This document shows positions 22,851-33,601 of a DNA stretch of 64,000 bases, one piece after another. The position numbers and the translations under genes were made by a program. The notes below the pieces were generated by a model that searched no databases, was not told the origin of the DNA, and saw only the letters and a list, made by a program, of their open reading frames with translations. Every line of letters begins with the position of its first letter. Positions within the stretch are counted from its first letter, which is position 1. This DNA is from Malachius bipustulatus (taxonomy: Eukaryota > Arthropoda > Insecta > Coleoptera > Melyridae): positions 72,660,186 through 72,724,185 of the forward strand of contig OU342630.1 in NCBI GenBank assembly GCA_910589415.1. The letters are read 5' to 3'.

Positions 22851-23275
22851 AGGGCAGAATATTGATTTTTGCATTCACGGTATACTGGGTACACTCGGTA
22901 TCTTAAGTATTGTTTTTGGTGAATTCGAATTCAATAATTTATTTTCAACTCGATATTAAATAAGTAACTTTCACTTGGTTAGGTACTTATTTTTGGTATT
23001 GCTCATCGTTCGTTGTTGTTGTATTTTTACAGGTTTTTAACGAATAACCCTTTTTCGTTGTTACAGGGAAAATATTGATTTTTGTATTCACGGTATACCT
23101 ACTGGGTACACTCGGTATCTCAAGTATTGTTTTTTGGTGAATTTCAAAGTCAATTTATTTTCAACTCGTTTTTAAATAAGTAACCTTCACTTGGTTAGGT
23201 ACTTATTTTTAGTTATTGTTCGTATTTCGTTGTCGTTGTATTTTTTACAGGTGTAAAAAATAACCCTTATTCGTT
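22851..23275 (+). repeat. Tandem duplication of about 213 bp in the BEL leader
   Basis: Copy 1 22851-23063 and copy 2 23064-23275 share AGGG..AATATTGATTTTTG, CACGGTATAC, GGTACACTCGGTATCT and CACTTGGTTAGGTACTTATT in the same order, about 85-90% identical by eye. Both end in a pyrimidine-rich stretch with TTTTACAG that looks like a 3' splice site. It lies between the primer-binding site and the start codon. Confidence 0.85.
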
Positions 23276-23311
23276 TATTGCTTTAGTGTTTTGTTGATAC
23301 TCTTTAGCAAA

Positions 23312-26300
23312 ATGTCCAACACTTTGGTCGGAGCAAACGCTTCTGTTTCGAAGTTTTTGACTCGTTTGAACTCGATTCTGACAGTAGTTACAGCACCCAT
23401 TGATGAAAAGTCGCGTTTTATTGTCCTGGCTGCATGCGACAGCGCTTCGGATTTGTACAATCAGGTGCAGGAGGTTGATAAAAATATCCTGATTACGGTT
23501 GAGTCGGCAGATAAGAGTGCTTTGGTCGTAGATGTGTCATCGGAGATTTGGAAATCATACTCGGGACTACTTATCGAAGTTGATTCGGTTTATTTTCAGA
23601 TTAGAGCGGTTCAATTGTCGTTGGAATCGACTCAGGATACGGTGGTGAAATCACGTCATGGTTCGAGTGAATCGTTAAATAGTCGACAGTCTGGTGCTCC
23701 CGCGCTACCCCCCTCTGCAAATTCACATGTGAAATTGCCTCGTATCGGTATACCTACTTTTGATGGTTCGTTGAGGATGTGGTCGGTTTATTATGATTTG
23801 TTTAGGACTTTGATTCATTCGAATGATTCGTTAGCTCCAATTGAGAAGTTCCAGTATTTAGTTTCGACTTTGTCAAAGGAACCTCTTACCCTTGTCAAAC
23901 ATTTACCACTGACAGATGACAATTATGTGATAGCTTTCGATACTCTTGTCCAAAGGTATCAGAATGAGCGAGTACTTGCGACGTGTTATTGGCAGTCGAT
24001 TTGTAATGCTCCCAAAATAACGGATTCTGATTCCTCACAATCGCTTCGTGAATTGTTGAATACCTTTTCAGAAAATATTACAGCTTTGGGTCAGGTCTCA
24101 GGCGTCTCTCTCTGGGATTTCACTTTGTTCAACTGGTTGCTACAGAAATTGGATAACGCTACTCGAAAGCGTTTCGAACTCCAATTTGCATCTGAAGAGT
24201 TTCCATCATATCAGGATTTGCACAAGTTTTTGTCGTCACAGTGTCGTGCATTAGAATCATCTTTGGGGAATGACCTATCTCCGTCTGCAGTCGTTGGTAA
24301 GCGGAGTAGCGTCAAGTCTGGTGGAAAAGTGGAATCGAGGAATTCACATGCATTTTTGTCAACGTCGAGTGCGTCTTCATCGAAGCAGTCGTGCTTCCAT
24401 TGTAATGGAGAACACCCGATCTCGAATTGTCGTTCTTTTTTGAAGTTGGACCCGCGCAAGCGTTTTGAGGCTGTGAAGGCAGCGCGCTTGTGCCTAAATT
24501 GTTTTGGCCCTTCACACTTGGTGAAGCAGTGCCCCTCTTCTCATTCGTGTAAGGAGTGTGCAGGTCGGCACCACTCTTTATTACATTTCGTTAAACTTAG
24601 TAATTCGGATGGAGCAGCTTCTCATCGAGTTGAGCCGCCTCCAGTCGCATCCACGGTTGCCATGTCTTCTCTCCCATCCTTTCAGGATGTTCGTTCTCGT
24701 TCTCGTAGCAATACTACGGTTCTTTTAGCAACCGCATGTATTGAAGTTCAAGACAAGTGGGGCAACTATCAAGTGGTTCGTTCTTTAATTGACTCTGGCA
24801 GTCAGTCGTCTTTTATTACTGATCGGTGCCGCAAGCGTTTGGGCTTGCACTTGAATCGATCATCAACACCTATTTCTTGTTTGGGTCACGTGACCTTGGG
24901 ATCGGCCCAGGGATCATCTGATTGCATTATTCGTCCCGTTGGGGTACCATCACCTACTTTTAAAGTAAGTACTTTGGTCTTGCCCAATATTTGTGGAAAA
25001 CTTCCCAGTGTTGACATTTCGCCATCGAAGGCGCTTGATAATTTGAAGTTAGCGGATCCTAATTGGTACACGCCTGGTTCTGTCGATGTTTTGCTAGGAG
25101 CTGACATCTTTCCCAATATTGTTCATGGTGGTTATTTGTCGGGCAGTGATAACTGTCCAGCCGCAATGAACACGACGTTTGGTTGGGTTCTTTTGGGAAC
25201 CATTTCGTCGAAGGTTGCGGGCGAGGTTCAAGCTTGTTTTGCGTCGGTAGATTCGACCCTTGAAGAGACTCTTAAGGCATTTTGGAGAGTTGAGGAGGTG
25301 CCTTCAGTTGAGGTTTGCTCTAATGAGGAACAAGAGGCTGAGTCGTTGTTCGTTGAGTCTCATTATCGAGAAGAATCAGGTCGTTTTGGGGTATTGTTGC
25401 CATTTAAGGATAGCAAAGAGTTGCCTATCTTTAATGATTCGTTGAATGTCGCAGATCGTCGTTTGCTCGCTTTGGAGAGACGATTGTCGAGGTTGCCTCA
25501 CATTAGAGACATGTATGTAGAGTTTATGAAAGATTATTTGGAGGTTGGGCACATGTCGTTGGTGCCATTGGAGTCGGAATCTGCAAACTCTTATTACATT
25601 CCGCATCATTGCGTTTTTAAAGACCCTGGTGTTTCGATGTCTTCTGATGTGTCTTCGCTCGCCCCAGTATCGTCGAAAATTCGTGTCGTGTTCGACGCCT
25701 CGGCCAAGGCATCGAACAATCTTTCGTTAAATGATACCTTGTTGATTGGTCCGAAGTTGCAAAATGACATCACTAGTGTTTTGCTTCGTTTTCGAGAGAA
25801 CAAATTCGTGTTCACTTGTGACATTAGGCAGATGTATCGGCAAATTTTAGTTGGAGATTCACATCGACAGTATCAATTAATTCGTTGGCGTTTTTCAGAA
25901 AAGGATCCTATTCGAAGTTACAAATTGAACACTGTAACTTATGGTGTTTCGTCCTCGCCATATTTGGCCATTAGGTGCTTGTTACAATTAGCTCAAGAAA
26001 ATTCTGAGAAGTTTCCTCTCGCTTCGAAAGCCATTCGTCTCGGGCTTTATGTCGATGATTTTGCCATTGGGGCAAATCAAATCGAGGAAACCTTGGAGTT
26101 GAGAAATCAGCTCATTTCGCTATTGCAATTGGGACAATTTGAGTTGCGGAAATGGTCTGCTAACAATCCACAATTGCTTCAGGATCTGCCGGTTGAACAT
26201 TGTCAACAGCAGTCATCCAACTTTGATTCGGAATCGGACTTTTCGGTGAAAATTCTTGGCCTTCAGTGGCAATCGGCTACTGATTCGTTTTCGTTCATGG

Positions 26301-28579
26301 TTAAGTCCATAGATTCACCTTGTACTAAGAGAAGCATTCTCTCAGAAGTCGCTAAGATCTATGACCCGTTGGGTTTCTTGTGCCCATTGACCTTTATGGC
26401 AAAACGAGTCATTCAACATTTGTGGTATCTCGGGCTGGATTGGGATGAAGATCCACCAGCTGATGTTGTCGAAAAGTGGAATCGATATAAGTCCACTCTT
26501 CATGTTTTATCCAAGTTGACAATCCCTAGGTGCTTGGTTCCCGAAGGATCTTTCGTGTCGTGTCAACTGCACGCATTTTGTGATGCGTCGACTGCAGGTT
26601 ATGCGGGTGTGGTGTATTATCGTTTCGAGGACGCCGATGGCAATGTGCAGGTTCGTTTCGTTACTGCCAAGTCTCGTGTTGCTCCGCTCAAACCACTCTC
26701 CGTTCCACGGCTGGAATTGTGTGCCGCAGTCTTACTATCAGATCTCGTTTCGTTCGTCCTTGAACAAGGTCCTCAATCCATTGTTGTTGATAAGGTTTTC
26801 GCTTGGAGTGACTCTTCGGTCGCTCTATCCTGGATCAAGTCGTCTCCACATCGGTGGAAGACTTTTGTTTCGAATCGTGTCGTCCACATTCAGGATCGAA
26901 TTCCTCCGGATTGTTGGAATCATGTACGTTCAGGTGACAACCCAGCGGACGTCGCGTCTCGGGGCTTGTTACCAGAGGAGTTAGTCGGGGCTTCCGCATG
27001 GTGGGCGGGGCCTGAATTCCTCAGATTGCCGCTGGAATCTTGGCCAGCACTCTTTCCCATTGCTCCCACTTCTGATGTTGAACTGGAGAAAAGGAATATT
27101 GTTTTGTTCGCTACGATAGAGATTTCGGATGTCGATGTTTTGTTGAAAAGATTTTCTTCTTTGAGGAAAATTCAGGGTATTATCGCTCGTTGTTTTCGTT
27201 TCACTAACAATTGTCGTGCTGTCAATAGGACCACTGGTGCATTGAGTGTCTCTGAGTTGCATGCTGCTCTCATGCACATTGTTAGAATTGTTCAATCTTC
27301 GGTCTTCTCTTCGGAATTGGAGAAAATTCGCTCTGGTAAACCATGTGCCAAGTACTTGCAGTCATTGTCGCCCTTTATTGATGATTTCGGTATTTTGCGA
27401 GTCGGGGGTCGACTGTTGCATTCGGGTTTAGCATTCGACGCTAAATATCCCGCATTGTTGCCAGGAAGGCATAGGTTGGTTGAACTTTTGATTGATCAGA
27501 TACATCGAGGTAATTTGCACCCAGGAGTGAACACTACTCATTATCTCCTTCAACAAAATTTTTGGATCCTGTCTGCTCGTAGGGTCATTCGTAGTTATTT
27601 GTCGAAATGCAATCGTTGCTTTCGCACTCGTCCCCTCTCGTTGGAGCCTCCCATGGGGAATTTACCTGTCGCTCGTGTCTCCCAATTGAAGCCTTTTAGT
27701 TGTGTCGGGGTCGATTATGGGGGACCCTTTCCTATTGTCTTGTCGAGGTATAGGGGTGTCAAAACTTCTAAAGCCTATTTATGTTTGTTCGTATGTTTCG
27801 CGACTCGCGCGATTCATCTCGAAATCGCTTCTGATTTATCGTCAGAGACTTTCCTGGCAGCTCTTAGGAGGTTTGTCGCTCGCCGCGGTCGCTGTAGTGA
27901 CATCTACAGTGACTGTGGAACCAATTTCGTCGGAGCTAACAAGGAGCTCAACTCAAATTTGAAAATCGCCGCAGAAGGGGAAGGTATTCGATGGCACTTC
28001 AATCCACCCTCAGCTCCACACTTCGGTGGACTGTGGGAGAGCGGTGTTAAGTCCGTCAAAACACACATGGCCCGTGTTATTGGTGGTCAAATTTTGACTT
28101 ATGAGGAGCTGAACACCTTCATCGTTCAGATCGAGGCCGTCTTGAATTCGCGCCCCCTTTGCCCCATTAGTAGCGACCCCAACGATCTATCCGCGTTGAC
28201 CCCTGGTCATTTTCTGACCTTGGAACCTCTGTCGTCGGTGCCGGATGTGAACTTGTCACATCTGAAGATTTCTCGTCTTTCTCGTTGGCAATTGGTGCAA
28301 CGGATGCAACGTGATTTTTGGACACGTTGGAGGGCTGAATATCTTCATAATTTCCACCAGAGGAGTAAATGGTCGAAAACCCATTTGTTTGAGTCAACGG
28401 ATATCGGTTCGTTGGTGTTGATAAAGGATGAATTGTTGTCTCCTTTGAAATGGGCTCTAGGAAGAATTGTTTCTCTGCACCCTGGTGCGGATGGTGTCGC
28501 CAGGGTTGCCTCGGTTCGTACGACCAGAGGTCTTTGTAAACGACCTCTGGTCAAACTTTGCCCGTTACCTAACCAGTAA
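23312..28579 (+). CDS. BEL/Pao Gag-Pol polyprotein, intact
   Basis: 1755 codons from ATG 23312 to TAA 28577-28579. This is the first Met in the frame; 7 further codons upstream (from 23291) have no Met. Domains by residue: Gag with the DUF1759-like segment (P.FDG....W..Y...F) about 140-330. Two zinc knuckles about 360-425, the second a classic CX2CX4HX4C. Retropepsin (DUF1758-like) with I-D-S-G-S at about 493-497. Reverse transcriptase from about 785 with R-V-V-F-D-A-S and Y-V-D-D at 913-916. RNase H with F-C-D-A-S about 1088 and N-P-A-D-V-A-S-R-G about 1210. Integrase HHCC finger about 1397-1445. Integrase core D1468, D1534, E1576. C-terminal DUF5641-like segment about 1660-1750. All key residues are present and there is no frameshift. 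Gag and Pol are fused in one frame, as in many BEL elements. Expected to form particles and carry out reverse transcription and integration in the host cell; activity not shown. Confidence 0.96.
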   Translation: MSNTLVGANASVSKFLTRLNSILTVVTAPIDEKSRFIVLAACDSASDLYNQVQEVDKNILITVESADKSALVVDVSSEIWKSYSGLLIEVDSVYFQIRAVQLSLESTQDTVVKSRHGSSESLNSRQSGAPALPPSANSHVKLPRIGIPTFDGSLRMWSVYYDLFRTLIHSNDSLAPIEKFQYLVSTLSKEPLTLVKHLPLTDDNYVIAFDTLVQRYQNERVLATCYWQSICNAPKITDSDSSQSLRELLNTFSENITALGQVSGVSLWDFTLFNWLLQKLDNATRKRFELQFASEEFPSYQDLHKFLSSQCRALESSLGNDLSPSAVVGKRSSVKSGGKVESRNSHAFLSTSSASSSKQSCFHCNGEHPISNCRSFLKLDPRKRFEAVKAARLCLNCFGPSHLVKQCPSSHSCKECAGRHHSLLHFVKLSNSDGAASHRVEPPPVASTVAMSSLPSFQDVRSRSRSNTTVLLATACIEVQDKWGNYQVVRSLIDSGSQSSFITDRCRKRLGLHLNRSSTPISCLGHVTLGSAQGSSDCIIRPVGVPSPTFKVSTLVLPNICGKLPSVDISPSKALDNLKLADPNWYTPGSVDVLLGADIFPNIVHGGYLSGSDNCPAAMNTTFGWVLLGTISSKVAGEVQACFASVDSTLEETLKAFWRVEEVPSVEVCSNEEQEAESLFVESHYREESGRFGVLLPFKDSKELPIFNDSLNVADRRLLALERRLSRLPHIRDMYVEFMKDYLEVGHMSLVPLESESANSYYIPHHCVFKDPGVSMSSDVSSLAPVSSKIRVVFDASAKASNNLSLNDTLLIGPKLQNDITSVLLRFRENKFVFTCDIRQMYRQILVGDSHRQYQLIRWRFSEKDPIRSYKLNTVTYGVSSSPYLAIRCLLQLAQENSEKFPLASKAIRLGLYVDDFAIGANQIEETLELRNQLISLLQLGQFELRKWSANNPQLLQDLPVEHCQQQSSNFDSESDFSVKILGLQWQSATDSFSFMVKSIDSPCTKRSILSEVAKIYDPLGFLCPLTFMAKRVIQHLWYLGLDWDEDPPADVVEKWNRYKSTLHVLSKLTIPRCLVPEGSFVSCQLHAFCDASTAGYAGVVYYRFEDADGNVQVRFVTAKSRVAPLKPLSVPRLELCAAVLLSDLVSFVLEQGPQSIVVDKVFAWSDSSVALSWIKSSPHRWKTFVSNRVVHIQDRIPPDCWNHVRSGDNPADVASRGLLPEELVGASAWWAGPEFLRLPLESWPALFPIAPTSDVELEKRNIVLFATIEISDVDVLLKRFSSLRKIQGIIARCFRFTNNCRAVNRTTGALSVSELHAALMHIVRIVQSSVFSSELEKIRSGKPCAKYLQSLSPFIDDFGILRVGGRLLHSGLAFDAKYPALLPGRHRLVELLIDQIHRGNLHPGVNTTHYLLQQNFWILSARRVIRSYLSKCNRCFRTRPLSLEPPMGNLPVARVSQLKPFSCVGVDYGGPFPIVLSRYRGVKTSKAYLCLFVCFATRAIHLEIASDLSSETFLAALRRFVARRGRCSDIYSDCGTNFVGANKELNSNLKIAAEGEGIRWHFNPPSAPHFGGLWESGVKSVKTHMARVIGGQILTYEELNTFIVQIEAVLNSRPLCPISSDPNDLSALTPGHFLTLEPLSSVPDVNLSHLKISRLSRWQLVQRMQRDFWTRWRAEYLHNFHQRSKWSKTHLFESTDIGSLVLIKDELLSPLKWALGRIVSLHPGADGVARVASVRTTRGLCKRPLVKLCPLPNQ

Positions 28580-28587
28580 CGGACTCA

Positions 28588-28627
28588 GGGAATTTCGTCC
28601 CTGACTTGTCGTTTCGTTTCGTTTCGT
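28588..28627 (+). repeat. Short hairpin and TTTCG microrepeat downstream of pol
   Basis: CAGGGA...TCCCTG forms a 6-bp hairpin just after the stop codon, followed by GTTTC/TTTCG repeats (about 28612-28627). It may affect 3' processing; that is inference. Confidence 0.4.
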
Positions 28628-28710
28628 TTTTGTTATTGTCGTTAGTTTCGTTTTCGTTAGTTTCGCTTTTGGTTCAATTTTCTGATAGCGGAAAATTCCT
28701 CCGGTAATTT

Positions 28711-28722
28711 TGGTGGGCGGTA
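28711..28722 (+). other. Polypurine tract
   Basis: TGGTGGGCGGTA directly before the 3' LTR. A G-rich tract here primes plus-strand synthesis, and GGGCGGTATGTT-type junctions are common in BEL elements. Confidence 0.65.
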
Positions 28723-29291
28723 TGTTACGTCCTTGGTGAATAATCGATTCGTATTCTCTAAGACACCACCGTTTCCTACCCCTTCCTATCCCTTTACACA
28801 TCGGGACGAAGGAAAAGGACACCTGACCGGACAGGACCACACATAGAGAGAAGAGTCGAGGTTTAACATCGAGAGAGGAGAGAGCTCGACCAAGAGTGCC
28901 GTTCGTACCAGACTCGTCGATGCTGGTGTTACGGGAACGGGATACCTAGTTCTTTAATGAAATAAGGAAGCGGTATAAAGTAGTGGAACAATCGTGGGTA
29001 CCTACATAGTGAAGCAGAGTGAACAATAATAATAGTTACAACATCTCGCAAATTAAAACAAGTGCCCCTTTAGTCGGACAAGACACAAGGTCAGTAATTT
29101 CGATAATTATTAATTAATTGTGTTCCTGTCAATCATTGGCAATTATAGCCTGGTCCTTCCCTAAATTTCGATCCTGTCATCCGTGGCGATTTGTCATTAC
29201 CATCGCGGCATCGAGCCGCATTAATTTAGCCCCTTTCAGGATCGAATCGCGTCGTTAATATTTCGTGTTGCTCTTTGACGCGGAGTTAACA
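28723..29291 (+). repeat. 3' LTR
   Basis: 569 bp; I found no difference from the 5' LTR. Followed by CAATT (29292-29296) and the remaining right arm of the host palindrome. Confidence 0.95.
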
Positions 29292-29496
29292 CAATTACTT
29301 GAATTTTTACTGAAGAATTTTAGAAAACAACGTGAAATTAAATCAATTTCTGATGTCAAGCGTTATGCGCAATAATTTTAGCTTCATTTTGATATCAAAA
29401 CCATTTCTGTCAGTTTAAACGGCGAGCAGGAATCCTCAAAAACCACTTTCGCAATGCTAATCCCCTATGGCCCGCTTTGAAAATCAACACCCTGTA

Positions 29497-30400
29497 TAAT
29501 ATCACCCTTCGGCGGAATATTTTTTACTAATAAGTTAAAAATGGTTGAGCTCTTTGAAAAATATTTCTCTTTAGATTAATTTTCGTTGAGTTAGTGCTTT
29601 TCGTTTTTAAAGGTTTTTTTTAGTAATACGACCAAAACCGCATCAAATTCAGACAAATTCAGTGTAGCACCTAATCAGACATTTTTTCGATACTCCGAAA
29701 TCTTTCAGAAATCGTCTGAGGCGTATTATTGTTAAGTCTATGTTATCAGCCAATGAATAAGTTGCTACCCTCAAATCATTTGATGATGATTAATGAAGAG
29801 CTTAATCGAAACCGTCGAACGGAAGTTGAAGGACTTAAACTGCGCAAAAGGAAACTGGGATAATGTAAAAAAAAAGTTTATTGAAAAGTACAAGAACTGA
29901 GATGTGAGTATGTTTTTAGTCACTGTCACTCATAATCATCGTCGTCGTTATCGAAATCACTTTTCAGATCACGAACTTCGGAACGTTCTTTTCGTTTTTG
30001 GGATTATAGGCGACGTCGAAAATGACTGAAAACAGTATTTTGGTCATCCCAGCAGCCATACAAAATGTTGAAAAAAAAATTGAACCGGGTTGCTATTGCT
30101 ATACCTAATACAGTTTGGCTGAATTTTTTGACATTTTAAAAAGTGCGCGCAGGCCATCTGCTACGCGCAAAATGTCTAAAAGAAAACAATTTCGTCATAA
30201 AATGACAGAATCTATCTACATTTTCAATATCAGACGTAATAGGATAATACGATAATACCGTCTGCCTGTTTTTTTTTTACATAACAGAAATGGCCTCGCA
30301 CAACGCAATTGCTACTTTTTCGACCGTTACCGCCCACTTACTAAGGCTCGGAATCAATCTAATCTAAAGAATATACGGTTTTGGCCGTAAAACGATGCGG
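29497..30400. other. Unassigned DNA with a coding-like minus-strand tail
   Basis: No gene recognised. On minus, about 30002-29934 reads R-K-E-R-S-E-V-R-D-L-K-S-D then acidic residues and a TGA, and an AATAAA follows on minus near 29880. It could be a terminal exon or a dead transposon end. Weak. Confidence 0.3.
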
Positions 30401-30612
30401 AATTATCCGCACAAAAATTATGTTAGTTGTCAATTTTGACAGTCTTTGTGTCAGTGAGAGTGACTGCAAGTCATCTAGACATTTGATTTAGTTTTTGTTT
30501 TAAAGTTTTATCTGATTGGGATCAAAAATTAAGGGGGAGGGTCACTATAAACGTCCTCACTAACAAAAGACTGTCAAAATTGACAACTTACTTAATTTTT
30601 GTGCGGATAATT
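30401..30612. repeat. 212-bp palindromic MITE-like element
   Basis: AATTATCCGCACAAAAATTA at 30401 and its near-complement ending at 30612. Arms of about 55 bp include GTTGTCAATTTTGACAGTCTTT. The interior carries GACTATAAACGTCCTCA-like sequence shared with 30.8 and 57.2 kb. Confidence 0.75.
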
Positions 30613-30629
30613 TAAGTAGGTACCTTTAA

Positions 30630-30840
30630 AATGAGGTCTCACATGACCCCCCATGACATTAAAAAAAGGAAAGTTGGCAGCGACTGCGACGTCATCTTTG
30701 ACATTTGACAGATTAGTTTTTCGTCAAAAAGTAGTAAAATTCATGACATTTGATTTGGTTTTTCTTTCAAAGTTCTAACTCATTCGGTTAAAAATTTAAG
30801 GTCAGGAGGGGGGACTATAAACGTCCTCATGGTATAACAT
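30630..30840. repeat. Dispersed repeat sharing blocks with 56.4-57.4 kb
   Basis: Blocks GAGGTCTCACATGACCCC, CGACGTCATCTTTGACATTTG and GACTATAAACGTCCTCA recur in the same order near 57.2-57.4 kb. Non-coding. Confidence 0.6.
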
Positions 30841-32870
30841 TGCAGAAACAGAAAAAAGGATATAAAGAAATCGATCTGGAATTGTTAGATTTTGGACACA
30901 TTCTGGCAAGTAGAGCCCGTCAAAGTTGATTCACATGAATAATAATTGTAATCGTCTAGAAAATCAATATTCATTTTAATATCGCCATCAACTGGCTTCT
31001 GATTAAATATTCCATGCCTCGTAATAAATTTAAATAGGTTAATTACCGATCCACATAATTTACATACAAATCAAGGATATTACTTTATATTTTAATAAGA
31101 TCAAGTCGAGGATCGAGCTATTTTAATTTCGGTGGTAAAATATGCGGCTACTTACATAAACAACGCGCCCGTCGACCAATACAAACTGTAGCAGTGTAGC
31201 ACACATGAGTAGGAATGGCCTTTGCATACGTATTCAAAACCTTGACATAATAATGTATTAAATAATGTGGTGCCACTGCCAGTAGGTCAGTGTGCCAATA
31301 TAATAATAGACAAACCGTCACACATGTGATCTTCTGCTTAACGTGATTTGCAAGGTTTCGGCATCTCTTTGTATGCACGAGATGCAAAACAAATTATTTT
31401 TATCGCTTCACCTGAACATGGATGCTATTATCCTTCAACGAGCCTGAATTCAAAGGTTACTGTTGTTCAGTTTTCATTTTTCAAATCCATCAATTCGGGA
31501 CTGTCATTGTTAAGATTAAGATGTGAAACAATCAAATCAAAACCCAAAAGTTGGTCTTCATGAGGTTTGTTCTTCTCTAAGGTCTTGGAAGTAACAGAAG
31601 GTTGTGTCGGATTGAGCTTTGCGTTATTATAAAAATAAATAATACAAGGAGTTCAGTTTAATGAACGTTTTTATTTTGATGGGTCCAAAGTCTGGTAGGT
31701 ATTTCGTGCTGGCAAAAAGTCCTGACTGCTGAGTCTTATTCAGGCAGTTCGCTGTCATGGTTTTTGTATGAACATATTGCTTGTAAAAGAGCATGTGTAA
31801 AAAAATCTTTCTCTAAATCTATTAAAAAAAGTTGATTTAAGTTGAACCTTAACATCTTCATAATTTCGTTTCAATTTTCTTATAAAACGTTTCAAGAAAA
31901 AAAATCTTTTTAAATCTAATTGAATTTATTGCTTAAGATTTCAAAGATCAAGAACCGAAATCTTAAGCAATAAATTGAAAATTAAAGTTCAAATTAAACT
32001 TAAGTATTTCTGTTTTTTTCGCTGCTCAAATTCAAACTGAAAACTTTTTTTAGTAACAAATTCTTAACCTACTTTTATATATAAATTTTATTATTATCAG
32101 CTTTTTTAACAATGTGATAAATGTTCCAGTTTTCGACAAGACAGATGTTTTTTTGAACTTTTTTGATTTAAACTGTTGTTTTGGATTTATCGTCCCTTCT
32201 TAGAAAAAAAATTTAAATTATCTTAAATTTTCAAGTTAATGTCAATGCGTTTGGTTCAATATATTTCGATAGAAAAATGCTAAACTGCTTAATAGCACGA
32301 ATAGCACAAAAATACTTCAAGAATTATGAAAAATTTAGAAAAACTTAAATTATAAGTTTAATATGAACAAGTTTTGTTCGAAATTAAAAAAATAAATAAA
32401 TACGTCAGACAAAGAATTGTGTTCAAAAAAGTCTCTTAAAGAGAATAGCACAAAATTGCCCCAAGAATTTCGAAAAACTACAAGAAATATAACATTTTCT
32501 TCAATTTTCATTTTCATATCAAGAACTTTTATTCGGAATATTTGAAAAAAAGGCAAACTATAAAATTACGACCGAAAAAAGTGTTTCAAACAGAATAGCA
32601 CCAACCTGCCTATAAAAATTCTTGTTTGAGATTTTTTTGTAGGAAAATTGGGACAAAAGTAAGTTGCAGATGAGCTGAAAATTTATGATAATCTCTTACT
32701 TGAAATACAGCTATAAATAATAAAAATATTGTGTAAGTTAATACCTATGTATAAAAACAAAACAAGGTCGACAAATCGAATAAATTCACTATTTCTCGTG
32801 AATAAAAAAAATCCATAGAAAATGTTAGCTTATTGAGGTCTGCAACCTTATTTCGTTATCGACTTTGGTA
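30841..32870. other. Unassigned AT-rich DNA
   Basis: No gene recognised. It contains a minus-strand copy of the CACTGACCTACTG...GGCACCAC motif (about 31250-31295) and a short inverted repeat ATTGCTTAAGATTTC/GAAATCTTAAGCAAT at about 31929-31973. Confidence 0.4.
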
Positions 32871-32874
32871 TATA

Positions 32875-32905
32875 CAGGATGTAACTTAATAACGAAAAAA
32901 AAATT
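32875..32905 (+). repeat. Solo mariner-type end
   Basis: TATACAGGATGTAACTTAATAACG has the TA-CAGG end form, but no partner end was found to the right. Probably a truncated element. Confidence 0.4.
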
Positions 32906-33077
32906 AGGAGGTGGTTCCTTGTTGAAAAATAAGATCGAGTCTTTAATAAAATAAAAAAAATTCGCCTTAACATCCCTTGTTAATATACAGCCCTTTAAAA
33001 GGGCGCCAAAAAAGGAGTTTTTTATGATTTTTTTATCATACCAAAAAGTTACAAAAATAAAATTAAACACAAATGTA

Positions 33078-33601
33078 CCGGGTGGTCATCTAAGAATGAA
33101 CAGCGGCCATATCTTGGGAAATATTGATCCTACAGTTTCAAAATGAAAATTTTCCAAGCATAAGTGACTATGCGAAATGCAATGAAAATATTTTCAAGAT
33201 GGTCGCACTTCCGGAAATACCGGAAGTTAACACCTACTTCGTTATTTTAACGGGGACACCCTTTATATTATTGTATTTTAAATTGCCTGGCAAAATCGAA
33301 TACAGGTGGTTTTCACAATTGGAATTTAGGTTGAGTAGTTTATGAGTTATAAACAAGTGAAAATCGCAATTTTCAATTTTCAAAGCATCTCACATTGAAA
33401 ACGGCTCAAGATATTTAAAAACGGCTTACATGTCCCTATCTTAACTTTTTACAAGGTATCCTATTATGTAGTTTAGATTTTTCTACAGGATGATGAAAAA
33501 TCTGTTAATTTTTTTTTATGTCTGGAAAATTTTCATTTTGAAACTGTAGGATCAATTTTTCCCAAGATATGGCCGCTGTTCATTCTTAGATGCCCACCCG
33601 G
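33078..33601. mobile_element. 524-bp inverted-repeat element with CCGGGTG ends
   Basis: Ends CCGGGTGGTCATCTAAGAAT (33078) and the complement (ending 33601), TA on both sides (33076-33077, 33602-33603). Arms of about 90 bp are near-perfect. The interior resembles that of 20514-21097 (ACGGCTTAC..GT.CCCTATCTTAAC). Non-coding. Confidence 0.87.

Larger units (their letters stand above)
22002..29291 (+). mobile_element. Complete BEL/Pao LTR retrotransposon, young
   Basis: A 7290-bp element with 569-bp LTRs (22002-22570, 28723-29291) that begin TGTTACG, end GTTAACA and read as identical. A 5-bp target duplication CAATT lies at 21997-22001 and 29292-29296. The sequence before insertion is confirmed by the opposite arm of the host palindrome. 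One uninterrupted Gag-Pol frame, no env. Intact ORF and identical LTRs mean recent insertion and possible present activity. Confidence 0.96.
21486..29494. mobile_element. 714-bp palindromic element hosting a BEL/Pao retrotransposon
   Basis: Ends CAGGGTGTTGATTTTCAAAG (21486) and its complement (ending 29494), TA-flanked (21484-21485, 29495-29496). The left arm runs 21486 to about 21801 and the right arm starts at about 21877. The right arm is cut at 21996/22001 by the LTR element and resumes at 29292. Without the insertion the two arms pair almost perfectly over about 315 bp. The loop is about 75 bp. Non-coding. Confidence 0.92.

Noticed and set aside
23291..23311. Earlier start for the BEL polyprotein
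   Set aside because: No ATG there. First Met is at 23312.
24211..28554. Several 60-130 codon frames overlapping the BEL polyprotein
   Set aside because: Shadows of the real reading frame; no env-like protein or other known domain among them.
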